NCBI RefSeq assembly: GCF_034190915.1
Contig: NW_026947484.1
Location: forward strand, 136,002,982-136,066,981
Length of the DNA stretch: 64,000 nucleotides
Direction: 5' to 3'
From: Cavia porcellus
Taxonomy: Eukaryota > Chordata > Mammalia > Rodentia > Caviidae
How positions within the stretch are numbered: the first letter of the stretch is position 1; the number at the start of each line of letters is the position of its first letter. Under the pieces are notes generated by a model. It made no database searches. It had not been told where the DNA came from and worked only from the letters and a program-made list of their open reading frames with translations. Positions 1-11,666 of this stretch are shown here, piece by piece. Position numbers and translations under genes: made by a program.

Positions 1-1497
1 TATTAAAAAAAATGGGCACAGCCTGAAACCATACTCATAAGTGAAATAAATCAAACTCACATGTATGAATACTGAATAGTTTTCCTAGTGTAAGAAATGA
101 TACAAATACATAAAAGTATGTGGTAGTCATGATTCCCCATTATATGGCTTTGAAGCTTTATAAAGTTTTCCCTCATTAATTGTAATGGTTTTATTCTGGG
201 CTGTTTGATATTATTGTCTATGATGATATGAACAGCTATTTTGAAGAAAAGGCACCATAATAGCTAGTGCTGATTTAATATCATCTTGTTTTGAAGTCCC
301 ATCAAACTGTTGTTCTTGTGTCTGCATTGCTTTTATCATGTTGTATCTTATTGGACTTTACAATATGTGATAGTATAAACAAAAATTTTTGTAGACAAAG
401 AGATAATATAGAAATTATTGTTCATATTCTGTTAGCTGATTCTAAATACCCTGTAATACTTTCATCCTCTTGAATGGTTTCACACTGTCTTGTTATGTTT
501 GATGCTATAGTATACGAAGATATAGTCAAATATTCCAAGGAAAGAGACATTATGGTAACTACTGTTATGTCGGGATATCTTGTGGTGAAACACTATGTTG
601 TTTAAATTGTTCCATTCTGACCTGGATTGTTATGTTGTTAGGTTCTCTTTTATCTCAATCTCCCCCTTTTTAAAAAAATTTATTTTTTTATTATTTTTTT
701 AATTAAGGGAAAAATTTTTTTAAAATAGCGGTTTATGTTATAGTAACTTTTTTGATTTCCTATTAACTTGATTTGAAGCCCTGTATTGTTCTCACCATCT
801 TGTTTTGACTGATTTTACTCTATTCTCTTCTGTTTGATAGTATCAAGTTTGAGGATATAGGCAACTACTTTGAAGGCAATCAGATTCACTATGAAGCCCA
901 TTCTGGTTTGATTATTATCTTCTTTTGAAGTTTAGTAATGTCTCCAATGTTTAGGTTTTATTGGTTTTGTTCTGTACTGTTTTGTTTAATTTTATTATAC
1001 CTAATGATATAGGCAATTCTTTTTAAGGTAGCAAGTGGCATTATGTTAACCACTGTTGATTACCCTGTGTTTTGTTTTACATCATGTACTATGTCCATCC
1101 TTTGTTTGACTGACTGCTTTGTTTTTGTCACATTTGGTGTTATTCTGTTCCAAAAGGACTGTGGGAGTAATAAAACTCAAAATGTGTAAATGTTATTGTT
1201 AAAAAGAGAGGAAAAGAAAGCGCTCTGAAGGGCACAACTGCAAGTGTGCTTTGGTGTGTAAGATAGATGGCCATATATCTAAGTTTTTGTTGGACCATTG
1301 AACACAACTGTTTGCAGTCTCACTGTTTGAATGTCCACTTTGAATGCTTTAATTTTGTAACTTGAACAACTATTGATAAGATGACAGTATGTAATCTATT
1401 AACTAGTGATTTCTTACTGTTTGTTTTTTTTGAAATTCTGTATTACTTGTACCCTTTTACTATTTTGTTTTGTTTTTCTTTAAATAAAATTTTAAAA
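1..1497 (+). mobile_element. LINE-1 3' end (ORF2 tail and 3' UTR), + strand
   Basis: The first ~80 bases match the last codons of the minus-strand L1 ORF2 at 11.67-11.75 kb. The rest matches that element's 3' UTR over its whole length in reverse orientation. The copy ends in a degenerate polyadenylation-type tail (an AATAAAA motif followed by an A-rich run) near 1480-1497. It is cut off by the window start, so its full length is unknown. By eye, identity to the copy at 10.2-11.75 kb is high, which puts both in the same young-to-middle-aged L1 family. Confidence 0.9.
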
Positions 1498-1860
1498 AAT
1501 TTCTTCCAAAAGAAATCATTGTAAAAGGAGAATGAAAAAACAAAACAGGAAAGATGTGGATAAATTTCAATAGAATTGTCTTTATAATATAGAAATGATA
1601 GTAATACTTGAAGAAAATTAAAAATAGAATGATAATAGAATAACAAATATAACCACAAGTAAGAAGAATAAATTAAAAGGCGAGAGACAAATAGAAGGTA
1701 AAAGATAAGGTAGTAGAAACAAATCACTAATCATCATACATATGAATGATTCAAAAGCTCTAGCAAAAAGTGAAAGATTGTTAGACTAGAATTTAGAAAA
1801 TGCAAGACAAACTGCCTAAAAAGAAACTTCATGCTTCAAATAGCTATATTACAAAAAATA
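1498..1860. other. A-rich intergenic DNA, nothing recognised
   Basis: AT-rich sequence follows the L1 tail. I see no gene, splice signal or recognisable repeat in it. The 94-codon minus-strand frame here is low-complexity F/L/Y-rich and is not credible as a protein. Confidence 0.6.
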
Positions 1861-1975
1861 AGCCTGGGTAGACAGCTCAGCAGCACAGTTCCTGCCTGGC
1901 AAGTTTGAGGTCCTGAGTTCAATTCCTGGTACCCACCCCCACACACACACCAGCAAAATAAAGAAAGAAAAAGAT
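1861..1975 (+). mobile_element. ID-like tRNA-derived SINE
   Basis: A tRNA-like head has an A-box-like segment (agctcagcagcac) and a B-box-like segment (gagttcaattc). It is followed by a short CA run and an A-rich tail with AAAGAAAG-type interruptions. The layout matches the other ID-like copies in this window (for example 62179). It is diverged, with small changes in the anticodon-side region. Confidence 0.75.
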
Positions 1976-4849
1976 TAGAAAAATACCCATATTAGATATC
2001 TATACTGGAAAAAATCTGTATACATAAAAAAGATAAAAAATGACTGAGTTAACTTTCTGAGTAAGAAGTTAGAGATGGAATAATAGGATAAATCCAACTT
2101 TATTTCATTTTCCTATTACTTCTTGAGTCAGCATTGATGTTTCAACTGGGAAACTGTCATTTTTACTTAAGAGTTTCAAGTTTATCAAGATAAAATTTAC
2201 TTAAAATATTTTACTATTTAAAAAATCTTTACTGTAGTTTTGTCCCACATTTCATTATGAATTTGACTGCTATAGATTTTCTAAAGTACTCATATACCAA
2301 TGAGTCAGTGTTTGAGTTTGTTGATCTATGTCTCTGTTTTTCACTTCACTAGCTTCTCATAACTTTACTATTTCTTTTTTAATCTTCCAGTGTAATTTTT
2401 TGACCAATGAGTTGTCAATAAATATATTGCTTGATTTTCAAATATATGGAATTTGAAGGCAACTTACAGGTGAAAGATGATGAAACAATTACATAAAAAG
2501 CTGTCCACCAACATACTCCTTACTGAGCAGTAAGTAGAATTAGTAGGATTAGTTTTTGGCAATCCTTACTTTAGAAGGCAACTTGCATGCAAGTGGAGAA
2601 CACAACTGCACAAGATTCTCCTTTTGGAGAGAAGACTCAGAGTCAAGCAGAGATTTTTGCAAGAGAGGTGCGACAAAATCTGTGCAGTAGCAGAAACTAA
2701 ATAACCTCTACCGGAGTACAGCATCAGAAGAAGCTCCCTCCATCCTGAGCTAAGGGATAGTGATAGTGGGTTTAAAGCTAACTGGTTTCTGAGCAAAATT
2801 TCTTAGAAAGTGTGGAAGGTAACTAGTTCCTTGAAACTGGGAGGCATTCCTTATGGGATTGATCACAAAAGAAAAGAAGGAAAAAAATCTGAATTAAATG
2901 TCCTCAAAAATAGTATTATAAAATCAGACGCACACTACTTAGGACACACACACAGAGCAATAGTATTCATTAAAGTGAGCTTCATTGTACCAACAGAAGA
3001 GGGCACCATTGAATTAAAAAAAAAAAAAAAACAGTGAACAGTGGTCTTGCATAGAGTTTGCAAAACTAGAGAACCTGGCTCACAAGGAGATCATTTCTTC
3101 TAAGTGATCTCAGGGAACGGAAGAGTGAAATTAGGGAAAGGGTAACAGGATGGAGGGTAAGTCAAACCAAGAGTGGATTATTAAGCTAATGACTGCTGTA
3201 GTCAGCTAGGGCTCAAGGTCTCTGGGAACTCATGTGAAGCCATGAAGAAGGCAGCATTAACTGCCCAAAAGATAGGGGAGGGGAGTATTTGATCCACTGA
3301 CTTCCTGCTGCATGGATTCCTGTGCAGTCTTGGAGGTGTACTACTGGGATATCCCTTCAGTAAGGAGCTCTTAGCCAAAAGCCTCCAGCTACAGTGACTG
3401 AGGCAGAGCCAGATACTGGGTGAGTGTGGTCTGGGTCCAAGGGCCTTATCATTTCTGCCCACTGGGAGCAATCTTTGTTTCAGAGTTCCCTTTGGAACTA
3501 AGCATTTGAAGTTCTCACCACCTCACCTTTATGCGGGCATCTGATCTGCATTGCACCTTAAAGTTCTTCTTTCTCAGTTGTGTTTTTTCCACATATAACC
3601 TTTAAATTTTTCATAGAAACTATCCAAACAAATAACTTGCACTCCTAACTCCAGGTCATTGTCTGATTTTTGGAAGATTCAACTAATATCATTGAAGGTT
3701 TCCCCAAGATATGACTCCCTGAATCTCCCAGATTGGCACATGCTGCAGAGTGGCTGAATGCTCTTGCACAGGCTTATCATGGTAGCAAGTGGCAGAGCCA
3801 CAGAAACCCCAGGGAAGAGATGCATGCTAGGTATGCAAAGCTATGTACATGCAGCTGCAGTCAGCTGTAGTTGGTTTATCCTTGTGCCCAACGAGCTGGC
3901 TCAGCAATTAGTAGAGGAACAAAGGTTAACAGAAAGTGTGAAGGCAGACATGAAATGCCTGGTACAACCAACAACACTTTGCACCACTTGGGTTTATGCC
4001 TATCATGAAGCTCAAATTGTCACAGGGCATTCTGGCTATGACCAGACTTTAACAAGATGTAATAAGACTATAGAGCTTGCACTATCACCCCTGTTGCCAA
4101 GTTATAATTTCAATTCCCCACGATCTTTCTCCAGGTCTTCTTCTAGACTTTCCTTCTGCTCTACCAGATAACTTGAAGAGGGAGCCATCCCTTATAGGAT
4201 TGCCTGCTTGGTGTGATGCTCCTCGCCTACTGACAAGGCTTATGGCCCTTACTTGGCTGTGGAAAAGATGTACCCTGATTCCTTTATTGTGTGGGGTCCA
4301 AGGAAGTCCCCCATAAGAGGAGACGGGGCATCTCAACTCGTCTCCCATCCCCCTCTGAGGATGTCACTGACTTTCCTCACAGCAAAGGACATGTCTGTGA
4401 AAGGCATAGACAGAATTATTAAGCAGTATCAAAAAAAGGTCACACAGAAAGGAGCAGGGATACTTGAGGGTGAGGTACATTATGGTTTGAGGCTGAGGAT
4501 TTTATATGGTCTTGGCTGTCATCAATACAGATGATTTAGGATGTATAATTCTAGAATCTATCAGGTTATCTTTTAGCAGACTAGATTAGAATACAATTTA
4601 TTTGAGTATGTTTAAAGTTTAGCAATACTTTAATTAATAGTGTCCAATTAATAATGTTGTTCCCTTGATGGTGGAAGCCTGTGGGATGTGCAAATCTATA
4701 GCATCAGAGGAAAAGTACGGAACCCAACTTACAGACTCTTACAAAATTAGAAGTGAGAAGTCTAGATAGAAAAGCAAGTTGGGGTAAAAATGGGAAAATG
4801 GCAGTGCAACTTTGAGTAACTGGCTGTTTTTTGAATCTGCAGTTTTCTT
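1976..4849. other. Intergenic DNA, unclassified, no gene supported
   Basis: I find no coding gene. Frames at 2566-2796 (minus), 3202-3471 (minus) and 3758-4171 (plus) lack recognisable domains, and stop codons interrupt the neighbouring frames. The part from about 3.2 to 4.5 kb has a composition suggesting a decayed retroelement, but I could not assign a family. An A-run lies at 3015-3031. Confidence 0.5.
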
Positions 4850-4959
4850 GGTCTTTTTTTTTTTTTCTATTCTCCTTGGGTACTGGGAATCAAACTGAGG
4901 GCCTCACACTTGCCAGGTGGGTGTTGCACCTATTGAGCTATATGCCTGGTCCTGAAACG
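4850..4959 (-). mobile_element. ID-like SINE, minus strand, with target-site duplication
   Basis: Read on the minus strand, this shows the same tRNA-like head (tagctcaatagg), a B-box-like stretch and an A tail, which appears as a T-run at 4854-4866 on the + strand. The flanks carry an 11-bp direct repeat with one mismatch (gcagttttctt at 4839-4849, gcagttatctt at 4960-4970), consistent with L1-mediated insertion. Confidence 0.8.
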
Positions 4960-6957
4960 GCAGTTATCTTAAAAGTTATCTTAAAAATTTTAAAGTTACA
5001 CTTTTTCTTGTATCCTTTCCATCTGCTTCTTGTACCTCAGTTTCAGACGTGCTTGCATTGAGTTGCAGGCAGCAGGTCTAGGCCTCTTGGTAACCAGGGC
5101 AGTCACATCTACTAATACTACGGCTCCTTTCTTAGCATGTTGCTCTGCTGGCACGGAGATCTCAAAATGGCAAAGTGAGAGAAACAACCTCATTTTCAGC
5201 ACAGTCCTCACTATGAACCCTGTTAGAATGCATAGGATCCTCCATCTCCCTCCACCTTCTCAGCAGACAGCCAGCCAGTATAGAACGAAGTCTGTAGCCT
5301 CTCTGGATGCAAAGTACTTCTGCCATTTTCTATGGATGATGTTCTTCAGCTCTTTATCCCTCACTTGACAGGGATCACCTCACACGAGGAAAGAAAAGGA
5401 AGTAGAGTGTTTTCCAATATGTTTGGTTCCCTTGTAAGAGTTTCTTCCTTCTTCAGGGACCTGCTACTTTTTCTTTGTAGACCCAAGGTGGGTGGGGACT
5501 TCTAGATGACTTTCGCTATCCCTTAACAAATCTTTAAGAAGGTGAGGATGGGTCCAGGGTCTTTATCTACTGAAGGATCAGTAAAAATTCTGAGACATTC
5601 AGAAATGTCCTACTTAAAATGAAAATAATTTCAACTTCAGTGTAGTAATAGAAATGTAATATGTAAATGTATATGTATAAAATGTAATATGACAACAATA
5701 ATGTCACTTTTGACTCCTAATATTAGCAGAAATTAGTAAGAGCAGTAAGAAAAAGTACCTAGAGTAATTTGTAAGGGTATGATGACAATGCGGTTGTAAT
5801 TTTTTCTTTTCTTTTTTCAAATGAGAAGACGCTTTGCATCTGGAAAATAGCAATTAAAGTTGTTAATTTTTAAAAATACAGTATATTGTATATTAAAGTT
5901 TTAATTTTTGAAACACAGATTATCTTAAGCCTTTAAATTCAACCTATATTCTATTTACAAATCTGGCAATTTAAAGTATTTTTAAAAATTCTTTTTACTA
6001 GCTCTTGGATAAAGGTTCCACCAACTTAAATTTAACAGATTAAGTTCTTCGTAAATGATTACTTCACTTATTTTTGAATGAATTGTATTTTCTGAGACAT
6101 TTGAAACTGCAATCACATATTTAATACTCAGACTCTCCCAGGCAATTGAAACTCCTGTCGTGGCAGACTTAATAAGCAAATTTTTCTCAGCAATTATTCA
6201 TTTTTGTAAATTAATAAATCAACCTTATAAATGTAGTAAATCAAATTCTGTTTCTCAATTTGAACATCCTGAAAACAGAAAAACAAACAAATCAAATACA
6301 GTGTAATGATTTAATGATTTCAAGACATGTTTCATATCTCACATAGGACAACCCACCTTCTTTTGTTCCTATACTTACCTATAAACCTATCCAGGGCTAT
6401 AAATTTTCCTCTTAATTAAAGGGGGGAAAAGTCACAATCTTAGCAGAATGAACCTATTCAAGGCACAAGTTGGGAAGTGTTGACTTTCACTGACTGGTCT
6501 GAGATGTGTCTATACACTGTTCTCACAAGACTTCCTTACCTGTCTCCCCACCCACTTTGTCTACAGTACAGTGTTGACACAGCTGGAGGTGATGTTCCTA
6601 CATGGGGTGGTCACACATGCTAATGAGCTCTCCTTCATAACTACAGCCTGGTGGGTTCACACGTCTTGAACAGAGTTAGAGTCTAAGCTCTCTTTTCCAA
6701 CAAAAATGCAAAGAAAATTCTGTTAGCCTCCCTTCTCAGGGTGCATCTTCCCAAGTAGATGCATGGGCTTCCATAAGAGTCTTTCTTATTTATAAAATTT
6801 CACTCATGCTTCACAAAAACTCCTTTTATATACTCAGTCAGAGACAAACCAGGGTAGCGACAACATCCATATTAATGAATCTTCTGGAAACAAAGTCTTT
6901 CGCTATCAGTTAGCAATAGTTGAAACACACAAACAGATTTACCTCACAAATTGATTT
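4960..6957. other. Intergenic DNA, no gene recognised
   Basis: A 71-codon minus-strand frame (4996-5211) and a 112-codon plus frame (5030-5368) overlap antisense to each other. Neither has a recognisable domain or a supporting exon structure. The remainder is AT-rich with no assigned repeat family. Confidence 0.5.
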
Positions 6958-7414
6958 TGCACTTAGTTACTTTCTCCTTGCTGGAACAAAATACCCAAAA
7001 CCCACAAGTTAAAGGAGGAAAGATTTATTTGATGTTAGCTTATTTAGTAGAGGTTCGGTTAGTCCATACTCAGCAGGCTCCAAGGCAGGGCAGCATGGCA
7101 GAGGGTCATGGTAGAGGGGAAATAGTCTACGATAGCATAGGGAGAAAGCAGCAGCCACAACAAGTGTTCCTTCCATTTTTATTGCATTTAGACTACAAGC
7201 TTATTGACTGGTACCACTCATGCCCAAGGTGGACCCTGTCTTCAGTAATCCATTCAGCTATACCCAGAACTATACTAATATAATCGGTGGACTGATCCAG
7301 ATAGCATATGCCCACAATCCATATGCACGCACCTTAGATCTAGCCACCTCTGAAAAGCCCCACCTATGAGTGCATGAGGTTTTGAGGAGCATCTAGATAT
7401 AATACCATATCACA
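6958..7414 (-). mobile_element. MaLR-type solo LTR, minus strand
   Basis: On the minus strand the sequence begins TGTGATATGG at 7414. It then shows the same order of segments (CCTCATGCACTCATAG, then TTTTCAGAGGTGG) as the LTR starting at 17824. It ends on the + strand side with the usual agttactttctc...aaaggaggaaagatttattt segment. I assign it to the ERVL-MaLR LTR class by shared layout. Subfamily was not determined. Confidence 0.75.
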
Positions 7415-8164
7415 TAGTTTGGTGGCAAATTATCTACTTTTCTTTCCCTACTTATCCTAAGTACAGAGTTATCCATACATTTCTCCTGTCCACCCCTTCT
7501 AGGTTCCTTCAATATCTTAACTGTCATTTGGAGGGCCAAAATCATGTCTTGTGGGCATGGACCATTGGGTCCTGAATGGACCACCATGCCTGAATCTTCA
7601 CGGGCTGAATTAGGAACCTGATGCTACTGCTATCTTGCTGGTCTGTAGTTCTGTCTTCACTATTAACAAAACATTTCCCTAAACCTGTAATCCTCCCTAT
7701 TTTTTCTGGTGTGCTTATGATCACTTAAAGCAGATGCTTTTTAAAATGCAAATACCCATATCTCAAGTATGAAAATCTTTGAAGACAGATATAACACTCT
7801 GTAAATTTAAAAGTGATTCTTATATAGGCCAGAGTCTATGAACCATGCCCCTGGTGATTCATATCCAAGCCTTCCCTTGTGCCAATAGAGATGGCATCCT
7901 AGTCCCTGCTGGAAATGTCCCAGAACTAAGACTTTCCCTGTACAGTAGTGAAACATTTTGGGAGTATATTACTTAACCATTTTCACATAAATTACAGCAT
8001 GCCCTGTATTTATCCCTAGACTTATATTCTTGTTTAGTTTGACTTGACTTCTATTTAATGATATTTATTCCATGTGTTCAAGTCTGAAAACTTGAAATGC
8101 TAATTATAGTCTTTAATTTCTTTATTGGTGAAGTGAATTCTCTATCTCATTGCTAAATTGCTTG
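7415..8164. other. Intergenic DNA, nothing recognised
   Basis: No gene, RNA or identifiable repeat is visible here. Short frames at 7393-7587 and 7542-7724 (minus) have no domain features. Confidence 0.5.
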
Positions 8165-8690
8165 AGGATCTCCTCTAGAAACAGAAACAGTGGGAAATAC
8201 ATAGAAGTATAGAAAGAGATTTATTACAGGAACTGGTTCCCATGGATATGGAAGCCAAAGAGGCACATAATGTGCCATATGCAAGCTGAGAAGCAGAAAG
8301 CTGGACGTGTGACATAGACTGAATTAGTGGGAGAGTCAGGGAGAGTGTGGAGAAAGGCCAAGCAGATGTGAAAATACAGGGACAAATTCTTGTGCCTAAA
8401 GGTGCATGAATCAGCAACTCTGATATACAATGGCAAAAGATGAATTTCCAAACTTAGAAGAGAAAGTATTTGCTCTTCATCTGCCTTCTTTATTCTTCTG
8501 GAGTCCTCCCTTGGTTAGATGATGGCACCCACACTGGTGAGGATGATTGTCTTTCTTCAGTTGACTGATTTAAATGCTAATCTCTTCTGGAAATTCCTTC
8601 AAAGAGACTCAAAAATAGTATCTTATCAGCTATCTGGGTATCCTTTAGCCCAGTGAAATTGACACATAAAACTAATCATATGGACCCTGC
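8165..8690. repeat. Ancient mammalian interspersed repeat, family not assigned
   Basis: The stretch has the landmarks of a repeat I recall as widespread in mammals. It starts with a ctctagaaacagaaacagt segment, has aatgctaatctcttctgg in the middle, and ends cccagtgaaattgacacataaaactaatcat. I do not remember its formal name with certainty. No coding frame is supported. Confidence 0.5.
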
Positions 8691-9639
8691 CTGAGGGGCT
8701 TCCAGGTATAAACTACCAGGCTGAAGAGCTACTTCCCTGAGTTAGTCATAAAATTGGAGGCTTGCACTGAACTGTATGATTGTGGGCGTGACGGACTTCC
8801 ATGTGGTCATGTAGTCCCCTTTCAGAAAGGCAATGAATTTTCTTAAGAATTTGGGTTTCAGTTGAAAAATGCATGCCTCACAACTGCAATGATGACCAGG
8901 CTCCTGCAAAATCGGCCTGAGAAGCTGACTTTCAGAGCAGCCTTGGGAAGCACCATGAAGCCCATCACTTTTTATTCCCTTCTACTTTGAAAAGCATGTC
9001 TGTCCCAAATTCTTCTAGATGGACGCCCACCAACTCATAACCCCCATTAACATTTGCACTTATAAGTCTTAGGATCTTTCCCCTGCATTCTCACATGAGC
9101 AACTAGTAGATAAATCCACACAAATGATGTGTGGATGTGTTACTTGTTGTCTAAGTGCATCTAAATCTTCATGAGCTACCCAGAGAGCTGTCAACCTTAG
9201 ATTATCTTGTCCAATTCCTTCTCTGTGTACAAATATATAAGCTCAAAGTCAGGAAGAGATGGAGCCTGGTATGAACAGGTGGAGCCTCTGCAGATGGCTG
9301 CCCCTCATTTTCAGAGCCTTTTCTGCATACTTAAATGGAGAAAGGAATGAATGGATCCCCTGAATGCTGCCCTGCCTCACTTGTCCATTCTTATTTCTTG
9401 TATGTCTATGTGGCTGTTCCTTCGGAACATCAAACCCAACATCCCAAACTACCTAGAATCTCACCCCTCTCCAGATTTGCCCCTCTGGCAATCTGCCATT
9501 ATATTCAGGGCAGTTCCATCCTTTGGGCTGTTCTGTTTCTCATATGTCATTCTCTGTCCATCATAATATCCGTAAGTTCCACCTTCTGTCCTGAATCCTT
9601 GCTCTCCTCATTGTCAGATCACCATTAATTACTTTTATT
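8691..9639. other. Intergenic DNA, no gene recognised
   Basis: The longest frame (9335-9628, plus, 97 codons) has no recognisable domain and starts without exon-like context. It runs towards the L2-like stretch that follows. Confidence 0.5.
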
Positions 9640-10211
9640 GAAATTGCTCCTAAATCATTTCCTTGTTTTATGCTACCCCATCCCCACTCCACACAGCACC
9701 AACACAAAAGTAGGACTGCATCACTCCTCTCTCATACTACCTAGCCACTATCAACTCAGAGTAAAAACTGTCATTCTCACCAAATCCTGCATGACATGCG
9801 ACAAACCCAGAACTGTCTCATCCCCACCATTCCCATTTTCTCATCCAGGTTCCTCACTGCTCTTCAGTCCTAGTAAGCATGCTCCAAACTCGAAACTGTG
9901 TGTACCCTCCCCTCTTCCAGATATCTGGTACTCATTGCCTTGCTTCCTTTGGGTCGCTGCTCAAATATCACGTCAGAAAAGAGGTCTTCTTAGCCAATCT
10001 TTAAAGCATTGCATTAGTGAACCACCCCTATTCCACTGACCTTCTTGCTTAATTTTCCTCTAAACATTTACTGATCAACATATTTTATGTTTAGTTGTTT
10101 ATTTATTTTCTATGTTCTTGCTCTGCATATGAACTCTATGGTGGCTTATACACTATCCCACTTTTCTTGGAAACATTTGCATTTTAAAACATTTGCATAA
10201 TATGGAGAGCA
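9640..10211 (+). repeat. L2-like LINE fragment
   Basis: The pyrimidine-rich text with the ordered segments gctgctcaaatatcac, gaggtcttcttagcc and a run to tgttcttgctctgcat matches the typical 3' part of a mammalian L2 element in sense orientation. The minus-strand L1 that follows is inserted at its downstream edge. Confidence 0.6.
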
Positions 10212-10224
10212 TAGTAGTACCAAA
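10212..10224. repeat. Left target-site duplication of the 10-17 kb L1
   Basis: TAGTAGTACCAAA occurs here and again, base for base, at 16968-16980. It brackets the L1, with the element's T-rich (reverse-complement poly-A) end directly after this copy. Confidence 0.9.
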
Positions 10225-11666
10225 TCATTTTTTTATTTTTATTTAAAGAAAAACAAAACAAAACAGTAAAAGTGTACAAGTAATACAGAATTTCAAAAAA
10301 ATAAACAGTAAGAAATCACTAGTTAATAGATTACATATTTTCATCTTAGCAATAGTTGTTCAAGTTACAAAATTAAAGCATACAAAGTGGACACTTAAAC
10401 AGTGAGACTGCAAACAGTTGTGTTCAATGATCCAACAAAAACTTAGTAATACGGTTATCTATCTTACATACCTAAACACACTTGCAGTTGTATCCTTTAG
10501 AGCACTTTCTTTTCCTCTCTTTTTTACAATACCAATTACACATTTAGGGTTTTATTACTCCCATAGTTCTTATTACTTTTTTTGGAAGAGATTAAAACCA
10601 AATGTGACAAAAACAAAGCAGAGTCAGTTGAAACAAAGGATGGACATGTACATGATGTAAAAAGAGAATACAAGGTAATCAACAATGGTTACCATATTGC
10701 CTCATGCTACCTTAAATAGAACTGCCTATATGATCAGGTATAATAACATTGAACAAAACAGTACAGAACAAAACCAATAAAACCTAAACATTGGAGACAT
10801 TACTGAACTTCAAAAGAAGATAACAGTGAAACCATAATGGGCATCATAATGAATCTTACTGCCTTCAAAGTAGTTGCCTATACCCTCAAACTTGATAATA
10901 TCAAACAGAACAGAATAGAGTAAAATCAGTCAAAACAAGATGCTGAGAGCAACACAGGGCTTGAGTGTTGCTTTATAGCAACAGTTACTATAATATATCC
11001 TGCTAATTTTAAAAATTTTTAAATTTAAAATTTTTAAAAAATGTTTCCCTTAATTAGCAAAATACTAATAAAAAATACATTTTTTAAAAAGGGGGAGATT
11101 GAGATAAAAGAGGACATAAACACATAACAATACAGGTTAGAACAGAACAATTCAAGCAACATAGTGTGTCACCACCAGATAATTCGACTTAATAGTAGTT
11201 ATCGTAGAGTCTCTTTCCTTGAAATATTTGAGTATAACTTCTCATACCATAGCATCGAACATATCAAGATAGCGTGAAACCATTCAAGAGGATAAAAGTA
11301 TTACAGGTTATTTAGAATCAGCTAACAGAAAACGAACAATGGTTTCTGTATTATCTCTTCGCCTATAAAAAATTTTGTTTATCCTATCACATTTAATAAA
11401 ATCCAGTAAGATACAACATGATAAAAGCAATGGAGACACAAGAACAACAGTTTGATGGGACTTCAAAACAAGATGATATTAAATCAGAACTAACTATTAT
11501 AATGTCTTGTTTTCTTCAAAATAGCTGTTCATATCACCACAGACTATAATATCAAACAGCCCAGAATAAAACTATTCCAATTAATGAGGGAAAACTTTAT
11601 AAGGATTCAAAGCCATATAATAGGGACTCATGATTACCACATACTTTTATATATTTGTATCATTTC

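Noticed and set aside
3758..4171. 137-codon frame as a gene or retroviral pol fragment
   Set aside because: No motif could be identified with confidence, the other frames around it are stopped, and no splice structure supports it.
4996..5211. 71-codon minus-strand frame with a protein-like look
   Set aside because: Too short, no recognised domain, and overlapped by an antisense frame of similar length.
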